NCBI GenBank assembly: GCA_013397075.1
Contig: VWZS01007655.1
Location: 1,054,633-1,118,632, forward strand
DNA length: 64,000 nt
Source of the DNA: Rhabdornis inornatus
Taxonomy: Eukaryota > Chordata > Aves > Passeriformes > Rhabdornithidae
Direction: 5' to 3'
Positions 1-11,639 of the stretch are shown in pieces. The position numbers and the translations under genes are program-made. A model generated the notes under the pieces. The model did not search any database and was not told the origin of the DNA. It saw only the letters and a list, made by a program, of their open reading frames with translations. Position 1 is the first letter of the stretch, and every line of letters starts with the position of its first letter.

Positions 1-3000
1 AACTTATTTTTCTCTAGTGATGTTTCTTAGAGTGCAAGAGCCTTTCACAGGAGTAATTCAAACAATTATTAACTATGTACTGCTTTGTTGAAAAGGATTT
101 CAAAGGGTAAGTTTTTTTCTTCCTGAGTCTGTTCTTCACTATTACTGCAGGGTTTCAGCTCAGAGACCACTTGCAGAGCTGTTAAACGTTCATCCCCATC
201 AAAATTCAACCTTCAATGCAGAGGATCTGGCAAAGTATCTCTAGGCCAAATCCTCCCCCTCCCTGGGACTGTCTTCTGATCAGCCTCTCTTTTAGGAGTT
301 TAATGAGTAAAAATATATCTGGAAATAGAACAGAGGGGTTCCTGAGGAAGAAAGGGAGCAGCATGGTTGAGCCGCAGATCAGAGCAACACAGTGCAGGTC
401 TGACTGGTGGGGCTGAGGCTGTTGGGCACAGGCCACCAACAACAGCTCAAAAGGTGTGACACAGCACAGACAGCTCCCTAAAACACTTGTGAGGAGCACT
501 GAAAAATGGCCAAGCTGGCCAAATGAAGAAATAAGCACAAGGAGTTTGTGGCTTCACATGGCATTACTGAGATCAGGTTAGAAAAAGCACATTTAACTCA
601 AGAGCCAGAATAAATTCAAATACTAAGGTAAGAGCCTTTGAGAATGGTAGAGAAAAAGGATACAGAAGGGGAACAAAAATAAATGCAGTATGGAGTTGAG
701 AGGACAAACAAATATACAAGGGGAAGAAAACCACTTATTTGATGAGAAAGCAAACATGGATGAGCCCTTGATGTCTCATCTGTACAAGTCTGCAGGTCTG
801 TGCTCACCCATGAGTTATTGCACAAATGCTCAGTGGCTTCATACAAACACCTACCACTGCATGAGGGCAGAGACTTGTACATCGGCAAAACTATTCACCA
901 TCCATTAACGTCAAGTCTCTATTTCAAAACACACACAGATAGCCCACAAAATAAACAACAAAAAAAAAAGCAAATATAGTGAATGCTTTATGCAATCAAT
1001 TCCATAGGATGAATAGTAAATAACCAGAGAAAAGTCTTGGCAGATTCATCACAGATTAAAGTTCAGGCAATCCATGCCCAAGACAAATCTTACAGAGCAA
1101 GCCATTAGTAGATTGGCTTACAGAGAATGCTCCTAGGAGAGGGCACAGTTAGCTGGATGATCTGTTTGCAATGAACTCTGCCACTTGCAATACTGAAGTA
1201 CCTCAGACTCTCAGCAGTGTTTACTGTGAAGCATCACAGCAAGAACCTTTTGTACCAATTTGGATTGGCAGCCTTTTTCTATTCCCTTCGTATGTAACAC
1301 AAGCTTCCTCTCAACTGAAAGAAAAATTACTTCCAGAAACTGAATATCCCAGCAAAGTGAACAAAAAAAAAATCTTCAAATTGTAGGGGAGATGAAAACA
1401 GTTTTCGAAACAAAAACAAGTGTTCATAAATGCAGGACAACTCGCTCTCCTTTGCTATGGTAAGAAGAAAAAGTGACTGAAGTTGGAGTGTGGTATAGGT
1501 CCCCAGGACTCAAAACACACTGATTTCTGTGTTGTACACACAAATAAACAGAGAGCAGCATAGGGCAGCTTGCCCCACACAGGGTTCACAGAGGGGACAC
1601 ATTACTATTTACTACACAGCATGTTAAAATGACAGTGACACACACCACTCAGAGGTGATCATTATTACTGGCTGCTTAAGGGATGATTTGAGAAATGACC
1701 TGTAAATTTAATTTTTAATTAAGCCAGAAGCCCTAAGGGCCCTCTGAGTTCAAGCATTAAGGGGGGAACAGGGGGAAATCAATTCTTGGTGATGGAGTGG
1801 TCTAGTAGAATCTAATAGGCCTGGGTAATATATCAAGAAGCTTTTAAGATCAGTCACAGAGCTCAACAGAGGAAAGCCTAAAACCCAATTTCAGATAAAA
1901 AACTATGCTGTAAAGTGGAATGGATGGTCACCATTGTTCAAACCTCTGAAAAGCTACTGTCTTGAGCTCTGACACACGTATTACTCAGCAAATAGATAAA
2001 TGATTAACACCAGCATGCAGAACTTCACAGGGAAGCCCTCATGCTTCTCTCCAGCCACCTTGGAAAAGCAGCCATGGCCAAATGACCTTGAAACCACTCT
2101 AAAGCTACAGCTCCAGAAAAGGCTACAGTAACTATTGGTAATCCGTCATCAGAACACCCTGTAAGGAGGTAAATTTGTGCTGAGAGGCACAAACTCCCTT
2201 GGATGCACAGCACAGGTCTGTCAGGCTCATGGCAGCAACTGTGGCTGGAAGGGACGTGGCTCTGAGTGTCCCTGGCCTCCACAGCACAGTTTCACCAATG
2301 GTTATGAAACACAAAGTGAAGATTTTCCAGCCCATCTCTTGACTTCAGGCTCACAGCACCAGATGAGGTAAACCCAAGGTTGCTGTGAGACAGGACCAGT
2401 GTTATAAGAAGGCCACTCCTGTTATCTTTGAGATATTGTCATGACTGGGGATGTCCCCAGTGGATGAAAAAACAAACATTTCACCCATTGCAAAAAAGGC
2501 CAAAAGGATAGTCTGGGGAGCAGTCGGCTTTGCCTTGGTTGGTGAGAAAGTTACAGGCTCCTCTTGGAATTCTGAGAAGGCAGGAGCTTGGATCAGCCAG
2601 AATGGGATGAACAATGGGAAATTATGCTCATCAAACCTGACTGCCTGCTATGGGAGAACATCTGGAGCTGCAGATAAGTAGGGAGCTGTGGATGCCCCAG
2701 TCATCATTTACCTGATTTCCACAATACTTTCAACACCACCTCTCTCTACCTTTTATACAGTGTAATGTATATTAGTCTGCAAAGGTGGAGGAGACAATTG
2801 GGTGGGTAAAGAAGTGGTGGTTGGGTTGTAGAGGCTAGGAGTTAATGGAACCTGGGTTCTGCAGGAGTCTGCACCAAGATCTGTCCCCCTTGGGATCCTT
2901 ATCAGAGACCTGCAGGAGCTGAGAGCACTCGTGCCAGCTTTGAAATGACACCCTACTGGGGTGAAGAGCTTATCCAGGGCAGGGCTGCCACTCAGAGGGA

Positions 3001-4740
3001 GTCATGGGCTGTGGGAAACACCAAAATCTTCCCTTCAGCTCACATCCAAGTCCATATGCATATTTTCAAGAAGGAAGTCAGGCAGAGGAAATGAGCGAGA
3101 AATGAGATGAATGGTCTTGTTTTCACAAACCTTCTCTTCTGAGAAACAAGTCATTTATCAAAGTGCTGTAATCCTACCAACTGTCATAACACTTGGTCTA
3201 ATTACATCTGGAGAACAATGAGCTTATGTTCAGGAAGAAACCGTCTGCAACAAGGTTGGTAGAAAAACTCTGCTATGCATGATCTTAGATCACAGGTCCA
3301 AATGCAAGAACAAACACCTCCAAGAAGGGCTTGGTGATGTTTGTATAAAGCAAACTCCTAGTGTTTTGCAACAAAAAAAACTGGTGGCTTAGTTTTCTGT
3401 ATTTTCATAAAATGCCATTCCTAGTGCATCAATCTACATCAGGGAAGCTCTGAAGTGGGTTTGCAGATTACATATTTGGGAGGGAAGTTGCAAAATACAT
3501 CTTTTGGAAGACTACAAAGCACATTCAAGAATTGCCAGAAATGCTAAAAGTCAGAATTGCTGAAGGTGCTCAGGTTGAGACTCCACACTGCAGCTCCCTG
3601 CAGAGGCACAGACGTCATGGTGGCTCTCAGCAGTGCAAGCACTGCTTAACTCATGCCTTGGGGGAAACACCCTTCAAGCCACACACTACAGAGCCCACTG
3701 GAGATGAACCATCCCTTCCTGTGGTGGCCTCAGCAGGGCTCTTTGGGAGCCACCACTCCAGCAGGAAGGAATAGCAGCAAGTCCCCAGCAGGTGGATTTT
3801 TCATGGGAGGACCTCACACTGCTGTTCAGGCACTGGCAGCTGCTGATTTGACACCAGGCTGGGTTTCAGCAGCACCAAGGGTGCACATAGATGTCATTAA
3901 CACTCAGAGCAAAAGATGGAGGCAGGAGAGGGAGATCATCTCAGCAGCAGCAAGCCAGGCTCTTAGGGAAACAGCCATCATTTGGATTCTTGATACAGAG
4001 TCTGGGGACCATCTGCAAAGCAAGATAATGCTTGCATCCTGGATGAAGGTGCCAGAGTAAGGAGTAAGTAGACAAAACCAAAATACACAGTAACACAAAA
4101 TAATACACGCACAAAATATGAGCACTGGGACCAAAGCAGGTTGATTTTCATAGACAGCATCTAAAAGGTGACTGAATATGGAGTTTTCCCCATGGTAGGG
4201 AGCATTACTTGATATCACATTGAAAGAAATCTAATTTTCCATCAGTGTTCTGAATATATATATATTACATACCATCTTTTTTGCTGCAGGCAGAGTAGCA
4301 AGGAAGGGATCAAATGAGAACAAGCATAAATAGGAGTTTATTAATCACCCATGAGAAAGTATTTCCACACCACCTGTGCATCCCTTGCCTTCTGAATTTC
4401 ACCTACAGAAGAGCTTGGGCCAAGGGCTCTAGGAATCATGATTGTTGTGGGTCTGTCATGAGATGTTGAGGCCCTTAGTACATGCTGAGGGATAGATCTT
4501 ACCCAAATGAAATGGCCACAATGTGATGATATCAAGGCACCCCAGGTCACTGATGTCAGCTGCCCATGCTGCAGGCTGCAAGCAGTGAGAGGGCTCCTTG
4601 TAACAGCAGAGACCACAAACACACAGAGCCTCACTCTGGAACTGTCCCAAAGATCACATGGAAGTTGTTAGAAGGAGAAAGGTGTTTCCAAGGAACAAAA
4701 AGCACTTGTAGGTAAGTTGTATTCCTTTCAATTTATTCCT
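1..4740. other. No gene seen
   Basis: This is AT-leaning non-coding sequence. Open frames are short (135 codons at most), overlap on both strands and lack convincing splice flanks. Short A-rich stretches occur at 951-971 and 1,362-1,375, and a short AT repeat (ATATATATAT) at 4,254-4,266. Nothing else stands out. Confidence 0.6.
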
Positions 4741-4766
4741 GTCAATTTTGCACTTGCTAACCTAAA

Positions 4767-4800
4767 AGAAAAAAAAGAAAAAAAAAACAAAAACAAAAAA
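4767..4800. repeat. A-rich simple repeat
   Basis: Runs of A interrupted by single G or C (AAAAAAGAAAAAAAAAACAAAAAC) form a low-complexity tract of about 34 bases. Confidence 0.9.
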
Positions 4801-4959
4801 GATATTCTCAAACTCTGTTGAAATGAATTGAAAGTATTTCTAGTTTGTCACTTTCCTACAAGAAAAAAAATTATCTAATGAAGAAACTGATAACTGGACA
4901 TCAGATGCTGGTATTGTTTCGGACTGTCAAACCCGATTTAACTCAGTGAAATTCTGGTG

Positions 4960-5430
4960 TCAGCACGCTGCCTCCTGTGGCTTTATTTGTCTGGGCAGGC
5001 ACTGGACAGCAGCTCAGCCCCCCCCAGGCTCGCACTCCAGGATCCAAATGGATCCCGAGCCTCCTCAGGACAGACGGCTGGTGAGTTTTTCACAAGCACT
5101 TGTTAGCTCTCAGCTGGAGCAGTGAGCCACTGTTTGCACACAGGTTAGAGCTGTGTCTGTGCCGGCACAAACCTCAGGAGCCTGGAGCAAAGGTGAGGAT
5201 GACCCAGCTGATGTCCCTGCATTGCTCCTGCCTGCAGGGCTGGTAGAACAACGGGAGCAATGCCCTGCACATGGCACCGGGGCTCGGGGAGCACAGGGAG
5301 GAGGAGCTGCTCCCCCCTGGGCTGTGCAGGGAGCACCCAGCACAGCAGGGCTGGCAAGGCTCAGCCCCCTGCCCTGCACTCCCAGGGCAGGCAGGGGCTG
5401 CTGGCAGGAAAGTTCAGGCTCCTCCTGGGG
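4960..5430. other. GC-rich segment with scattered CpGs
   Basis: The segment includes a C8 run near 5,019 and closely spaced G-runs (CACCGGGGCTCGGGG) near 5,276. Open frames on both strands are long for their size because stop codons are scarce in GC-rich DNA, so they are not called as genes. It might be a weak regulatory segment; the evidence is composition only. Confidence 0.4.
5048..5080 (+). CDS. Possible short first coding exon (ATG to splice donor)
   Basis: In a locally GC-rich, CpG-containing stretch, an ATG in good context (CCAAATGG) opens MDPEPPQDRRL. It runs directly into the strong donor CTG|GTGAGT at 5,081. The layout resembles a short initiating exon, but 11 codons carry little information and no following exon was found. 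The upstream 100 bases include a C8 run and several CpGs but no clear TATA box. Confidence 0.12.
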
Positions 5431-8035
5431 TCATGGTTTATGTTCACTTAAAAATGAGTAGGGGGGAAGGTAATTAGAACTATGAAATGGGTGTGCAGAG
5501 ATGTGCCCTTTGCTGTCAATGGAATAATAAAATCAGGTGTGTGTTTGAGGGAAAAAATCCCTGGGAAATGTGTTTGAGCCCTGGGGAAGGAACACACACT
5601 AATCCTAGAGACCCCACTGGGGGGTTTGGCTAAACTCCCCACATTGCCACCCTGCCAACCCCTGCACTGGGGCAGCTGCAGCAGCTCATGGGCTGAGGAT
5701 GCAGGACATTCTCATCCCACCCATCAGGAACAGAGGCTGAACCATCAAAAACCCCCAACCAGCCAAACCATGCAGCCTGTCATGTAAAAACCCCCAAAAC
5801 CTGTCATTTGAGCAATGCTGGTGCCTCTGCAGAGCCACAACAGCCCCGAAAGAGTGGGCTGATGCTCCAGGGAGCCTGCCAGTGCCAGCCCTGAGCAAGG
5901 TCATCACTCCACCTGCAGCACAGCCACGGAGAGCACCCAAGGACTCAGCCAGGAAAACATTTACTACCTAGTCAATTAGGATAAAAAATGGATTTTCTTT
6001 TTCTTGAGGATAAACAAGGATAAATGAGCTTGTTTTGCAATAACAGAGATTTCTATGTCTCAAATAAGAACAAACAAGCAGAAATAAAATAATAATCATC
6101 ATCCAAATAAAAAAAAACCCTTAGAAACATTCTTTTGCCAGATAAAATAACCGTGAGACATCTTCTCAGTGCTTCACTTGAGCAGGATGCCAGAGCTGGC
6201 CGAACTTGGGGGTGAAGGAGGCAGAGGGGGCAAAATAAGTATTTTCAAGGTTAGAAAGCTGTCACTCACCATTCTTCAAGAGAAAATTCTGAATTATTAT
6301 CTTCCGGGAAACAGAAGTTTTCATTTTGATTATTTTAAAAAATACCTTTCATTTTTCATTATTTTTCAGTTACGGTAAAGGAGAAAAACTGATGGAAAAT
6401 CTGATAAGTGAAACCTTGCTTGACCTTTTCTTTCTCCATAATTTTATTAGAAAGAAGCTGAGAATGCCTCCTCCATAAACCCTCACTTTATACAGCTATT
6501 CCAATCTTCCTGTGAAAAGATGAGGGGAGGAAGTGAGAAAACCCAAGTCCTAGATTTGAGGCAAAAATAAGATTTCAACAAAATAAGATTTCAAGAAAAC
6601 AAGATTTCAACAGAAATACATTACATAAAAATCCTACAAGTCATTAATTTCTAAAATAACCTCCTTTACTTGACAACTTTTTTTTTATTTATAGGTGTTT
6701 GACTAGCAGACTGGTATGCACTGATGTTATTCAAATATAAATTCATTCAACAGTCTGTAATTCTTGAAATTATGCATTTAGAGCTTCATTTCAGACACAC
6801 TTTATTCACCATTTGTTGTTGTCCTGCTACAAAGGTGTCCAGCATCCAACCAGTCAGAAAAGCATCAGAAATCCCAAGAACTCCAGCTCTTGAACACCTG
6901 GCTCTAGAGGGAGCAGCATCACTCACATCCTACCTGACAATTGCTCAGCAACTTCAGCCATGTCAGAGAAAGTCAAACTCATGAACTCTGCCCTGACCAA
7001 TTTGGTGATAATTTATTATTGCTATTATTAGTCCAAGAAATGGGCAGTTTCCCTGCAGCTGCTGTCCTTGGGGCACCCCCAGGCAGCCCCTCCTCTGCCT
7101 CAGCTCTGGCTCCAGGTTTTCATCCTCCCCCCATTAATTCTGGGTGATTATATTTACCTGGTGAGAGCCATGCCCATGGGTCATCTAAGAGCAGAAAGTC
7201 CTACATGACAGCAGCTGTGTGAATCTTTTTTTTTTCAGTTTTTTTAAAAGCACCATATTCTGTTTCAGCTGGAAGCAGGGTACTGGCTATGAAAACTGGA
7301 TGATGTGCCAGCAGGAGCTATGGACTCTGAGTAACACAGATTGAATTAACCTCCTGAGGTGTCCCTGTGGGAAAAAACCATAACCATTGCTCCTGCTTAA
7401 AGTCTGTGCTTTCCCAAATGGAGCTTTAAATTCAGAGACATTAGAAATGCTCAGGCACTGCAGCCTACAGTGCTGTACATATAGGGTACAGCTGCTCTGA
7501 GGCTCCTTGCACAACAACCCAGCTTGCACTCTCTAATTTAAATGTGAAGTCAGCAGGGACCAAGCAGGAGCACCACATCCACGGATAGGGTGCCAGGTCT
7601 GCCCAGATAATGCAAATTTTCTGTCTACTCAAGCTTAACAGCAAAACTTCTTGACTCTAATGTCAGAACAATTTGGTCCCAGAGAAGAAGCCCCCTAACC
7701 CAGCATTATTTTCCTTCCAACAGATGCATCAATATTTCCCTTTAGCAAAGACAGAGAGACCATTATTTAGGTTGATACACAAAGATGGGAGAATCCTCTG
7801 GTTACACAGTGTTAGTGTTGCAGAGCCTGAAATTAAACTTCAATTCCTTTACAACTCAAGACAAGTTCCAGACAGTGGGCTGAAAATATATTTCAAACAG
7901 ATCTTCAACATTCAGGACCATCTGTTTCCTTTTTGTGTGAAGTATTTTTATTTGCTGCAAGTAATGATCTTAAACAGATTTTAGGAGATTTGTTATTTAA
8001 AAAGGAATGTGAAAAATTTGCAGGAAGGCAAAACC
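5431..8035. other. No gene seen
   Basis: Non-coding, AT-rich towards 6.0-6.8 kb. A loosely repeated AAAAACCCCCAA and CCTGTCAT pair lies at 5,747-5,807, and a T-rich tract at 7,206-7,229. No supported exon. Confidence 0.6.
6565..6612. repeat. Three tandem copies of a 16-bp unit
   Basis: The unit AAATAAGATTTCAACA occurs three times head to tail without gaps. The second copy ends AAGA and the third begins AAAC, otherwise they are identical. It is a small recent tandem duplication in AT-rich DNA. Confidence 0.95.
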
Positions 8036-8540
8036 ACATTCGGCACCTGGGTCTGCTCCGGAGCCTGGGCGTTGCTTTGAAGGCTCTGTGCTCTGTTGCA
8101 TCCTTAAATCCAGATTTAGATTTCTGAATAAAACAGGTTTCATCTCCAGCACTAAACCACCCTCTGTGTAGCATTGTTTAGGAGAGGGAAGGAAGAGCAA
8201 TTTCCACACCTGAACCTTCCTCGGGAATATACAGCCTCAGGGGCAGAGCGCAGCCAGGCAGGCTGGGCTCTGGCCAGGACATTAAGGATAATGGCCCTGC
8301 TGCTGCCAAGTGCCACAGGATGCTTAATGAGTGCAAGCAGCAAGGAGCCCACAGCAGGTTTCACCCCGAGCCTGGCACCTCCGGCTGCTCCTGCCCTGGC
8401 ACAGCCGCCCTGGGAGCCCTGCTCCCGTGGGGACAAGGGGCAGCACCAAGGGCAGGCAGGGACAGCACTGCTGCTACCCCAAACCCATCCCTTGCACACA
8501 CCCACGAGCCAGATGACAGCACCAATGAAGACAGACACGG
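8036..8540. other. Moderately GC-rich segment, no gene called
   Basis: It contains about a dozen CpGs over 400 bases (for example CCGGAGCCTGGGCG, GAGCGCAGCC, CCTCCGGC). There are overlapping open frames on both strands, up to 154 codons on +. None has a convincing start context, splice pattern or recognisable domain. Regulatory potential is possible but weaker than at 47.7 kb. Confidence 0.4.
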
Positions 8541-8761
8541 ATTTTAATGGGATACATTTCCTAAAAGCACAGACAGTAAGATCTTATTCAAATTATGCCA
8601 GGAGCTGTATCATCACTGGATATTCAGCAATAGTTTAATACAACCGACACAACCTTCAGTCAGTGCTTTCTCCTCACATCTATTATTAAAGCTCTCTTTT
8701 GGCCAAGACAGATGTATGAAACACATCACACCAACTGGAACAAAATACATTCTCTGCCTCA

Positions 8762-8793
8762 TTAAAAAAAAAAAAAATTAAAAAAAAAAAAAT
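8762..8793. repeat. Poly-A tract interrupted by TT
   Basis: Two A runs of about 13-14 bases are separated by TT. No retroposed gene body or target-site duplication is recognisable next to it. Confidence 0.9.
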
Positions 8794-8799
8794 AGAGCT

Positions 8800-11570
8800 C
8801 CTCTCCTTTATCTAGGTGTAGCATTGCTGCTGTGCCCCTGTGAGCAGCCATGACCCAGTGCAGGACACAGTAAAGTCCCTGAAGGTTCTGTGTTTTAGGT
8901 AACCCTGCATGGTGGACAGGACAATAACTTAAGCAAGAGATTTCCCATACAGTATCTGTATTTCCTTACAGATGCTGGAGGAAGAGCACTGCTCTGTGCT
9001 GTGCACACCCCTCTCACAGACCCAGCACAAGGGCACTGCTCCATCTCTGCTCTGCTGCTGTCACCCACAATGGGTCATTAGCTTTGGGTGGGGGCTGCTT
9101 CTAATACCAGTACCTGAACCAAAATTAGCACATTGGTACAACAGCCATGAAGTGTCAAAGCTGGGCCATGTCCGCCACTTATTGACTGTAGTCAGTCCCT
9201 AAATCTGTTTTGCAGCTGCTGTCTGCATAAATAATGAATGAAGCAATAAATCTGGCAGGGTTACCAAACTCTTTCATTCAGCTTCTCTTGAGCCAGTTAA
9301 ATTCTGCTGCGATTCATCTGCCTGCCTGAGCCCCAGGGAGACACTTCCTGGAGAAGGGAGGAGAGGGGGCTTTATTTCTGTGCACTGCTGTGGAGCATCC
9401 AAAACCAATTTCCTTTCAACTGCAATCCTGCTTTCTCTCATTTTTCTTGAGGCAGGGAGCAAGACTGAGACTTTTGAACTGCAGTATCTTACCCTCTTGA
9501 GGCACAGGTCACTGATTCCAAGACAGAAATATTAGATACTCAGGTTTTTCTTTTAATGAAAATCTACGTTGCCAATTTTTTGTCCAAGGTGATGCCACCA
9601 GAAGTCACTGGCCGTTGTTTGTTCAGTGAGAGCCACTTCTGCCTCCCTGTGCTGCAGGAGGATCACTCTGACTTGGTGGTGTGGGGACATGCCACCACCT
9701 GCCACGAGGCAGGACCGAGTGCCAGGCAGGGCCAATTGCCACAGGAGGCTCTTGGGTGGCCACAGCCTTTGGAGAGCCCTTGGCAGCAATGTCAGGGAGA
9801 GCCTGACAGGTGCAAAGCAATGAAGGATGGGACTTGGTGGATCTAACATGCAAACAGCCTCCAGATGAATAACAGCAAAAAAACCTGTCTAAATATAAAG
9901 CCAGGTTTATATCTGGAAAAATATCTCTTCCAGTTTCAATTAATTGCTGTTTCTTGATTGCATGAACTGCCAAAGCTTTGTGTTTCTATAACAGCTTTTT
10001 CCAACAGAATTACTGCTTTCTGTGCCATGCATTTTTACCATTTTCTACAGCCTTTATGCATTTCTGGATCTCATCATGCTCGTGGCATATTACATGAATT
10101 TCTGCTTGCCCCAGCTGACTTTCTTGTTAATAGATCCTCTATCTTTGGCATATTTCTTTCCATTTCTCCACTGCTGATATAAATTATCCTACATAGCACT
10201 AAAATCACAGTTACACTAATGATCAGCTCTATAGTGTGATTTTTCTTGTTTTAGTCATCAGGAAGAAAAATCAGCATGTTCACCATGCTATTCAGTTACC
10301 TTTCCAGTCATGTTTTTCTATTTCAAAATAATTTCTATCCTTTTACCACAGGCTCTCCTGGTTTGCACCTTAGACATCATCCTGTCATCTTTATCATGGC
10401 TTTGGGGATTTTTTTGTTTTCACCCTAAATTTTGAGCTGTCACTCTGGGGAGCATGTTCCTAGAACGTGTGAGACATCAGGACTTGCCTTAAAGCACCAG
10501 GATTTATTTTTTTGCCATCCAGCTTTTTTATGCAGGAGCACTTGATATGCAACAGTGCACAGGCTGCCAAGGAGACTCTGACCTGGGACAAATCTCCAAT
10601 CTGTACTTTGGTTTTGGAGCCATAAACACGACATGCTGGGAGCCCAGTCCTGCTCTGTCCTCCAGAGAGGCCTCTGTGTTCTCAGTGGCAGATGCAATCT
10701 GATCCAGCCCACTGCCCTTGTTATTAATACACAGCTAAGGTGTACTTTATCAATGGATGTGAGTCATTGTTCTCTTTAGGAAAATCCAAAACAGTTTTAA
10801 CCACTGCCCAAGGAAATTTGCAGTTCATTTATTCACAAAGAGTAAAAGCTCCTTTTTCCTTCTTCTTAGAAGGCTTTTTAAACTGCCAAAATCTACTTGG
10901 GAGCAGGTAGAGAAGATTTACACAAAAATCTCAATAAAATTCATTTGGACCTTTTTACAAGACAGAATCTAGTCAGATACTTTTTAAGAACCCACTTAGG
11001 AAAGCAGTAAATATATAACCCAAGTTTAAAAAAAAACAAAATTGTATGGTACTGTTCCCCACATGCCATCCTACCTAATGGTGCTTTAAATTTAGTTGTG
11101 AAATTCTCTAAATCAACCTGAGTAAAACTGCACAGTCACTGCATTAATGCCCAGTGTAGGGGCTGGGAGAGAGCCAGCAGAGTGCCACTGAGAAGTGTTG
11201 ACAGCAATTGCTCCTGCAGCTGGAGGTGAGATACCTGCTATTCCGTGTGCCTGAGCAGGTTTGCTTCCCACTGTTTGCTCTGTGCCAGTTTCTCCCATGA
11301 CTCTGAACGTGCCACAGCTGAGCTTGGACCAGTCCTGGATTCAGATGTCTGCAAATCTCAGGTGCCCTCGAAGCAGGCAAAGTCAGACTCTGGTAGGGAA
11401 GGGCCCATCTTACCCTCCTAAAATATGGGTGAGGCAGGGTGGACAAGGACCATGTGCAATGTCCTTTCCAAGTGTACTTTTAAGACCAAGCCCCAGAGGG
11501 GCTGTCTCTCAGGCCAGCAGGGCTGGCCTCAAGTGAGGGCAAACAGCACGGACAGGTGGCCAAAACGGCC
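8800..11570. other. No gene seen
   Basis: Non-coding. Between 9,553 and 9,849 open frames of 96-98 codons lie on both strands over the same bases. That is typical of stop-poor GC-rich sequence rather than a gene. The 9.9-11.1 kb part is AT-rich and unremarkable. Confidence 0.55.
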
Positions 11571-11576
11571 TTGAGC

Positions 11577-11632
11577 TAGCCCAGCCCAGCTCAGCCCAGC
11601 CCAGCTCAGCTCAGCACAGCCCAGCCCAGCCC
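11577..11632. repeat. Degenerate CAGCC/CAGCT pentamer repeat
   Basis: About eleven copies of a five-base unit (CCAGC, with TCAGC and ACAGC variants) run without gaps. The sequence is C-rich on this strand. Confidence 0.95.
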
Positions 11633-11639
11633 CCTCTGC

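Noticed and set aside
2215..2265. Short - strand match to the CR1 'gtcccttccagcc' end
   Set aside because: Only about 15 bases match, with no CR1 sequence on either side.
2712..2778. A - strand segment with good acceptor (CCTCCACCTTTGCAG) and donor (CAG|GTAAAT)
   Set aside because: All three frames contain stop codons, so it is not a coding exon. It could only be part of a non-coding transcript, for which there is no other evidence.
3503..3530. TGGAAGACTA resembling the start of microRNA miR-7
   Set aside because: The match stops after about ten bases and there is no precursor hairpin.
4504..4573. A - strand segment between CTGCTTGCAG and GG|GTAAGATC, open in two frames
   Set aside because: The splice sites are passable, but both frames look non-protein-like and no linked exon was found.
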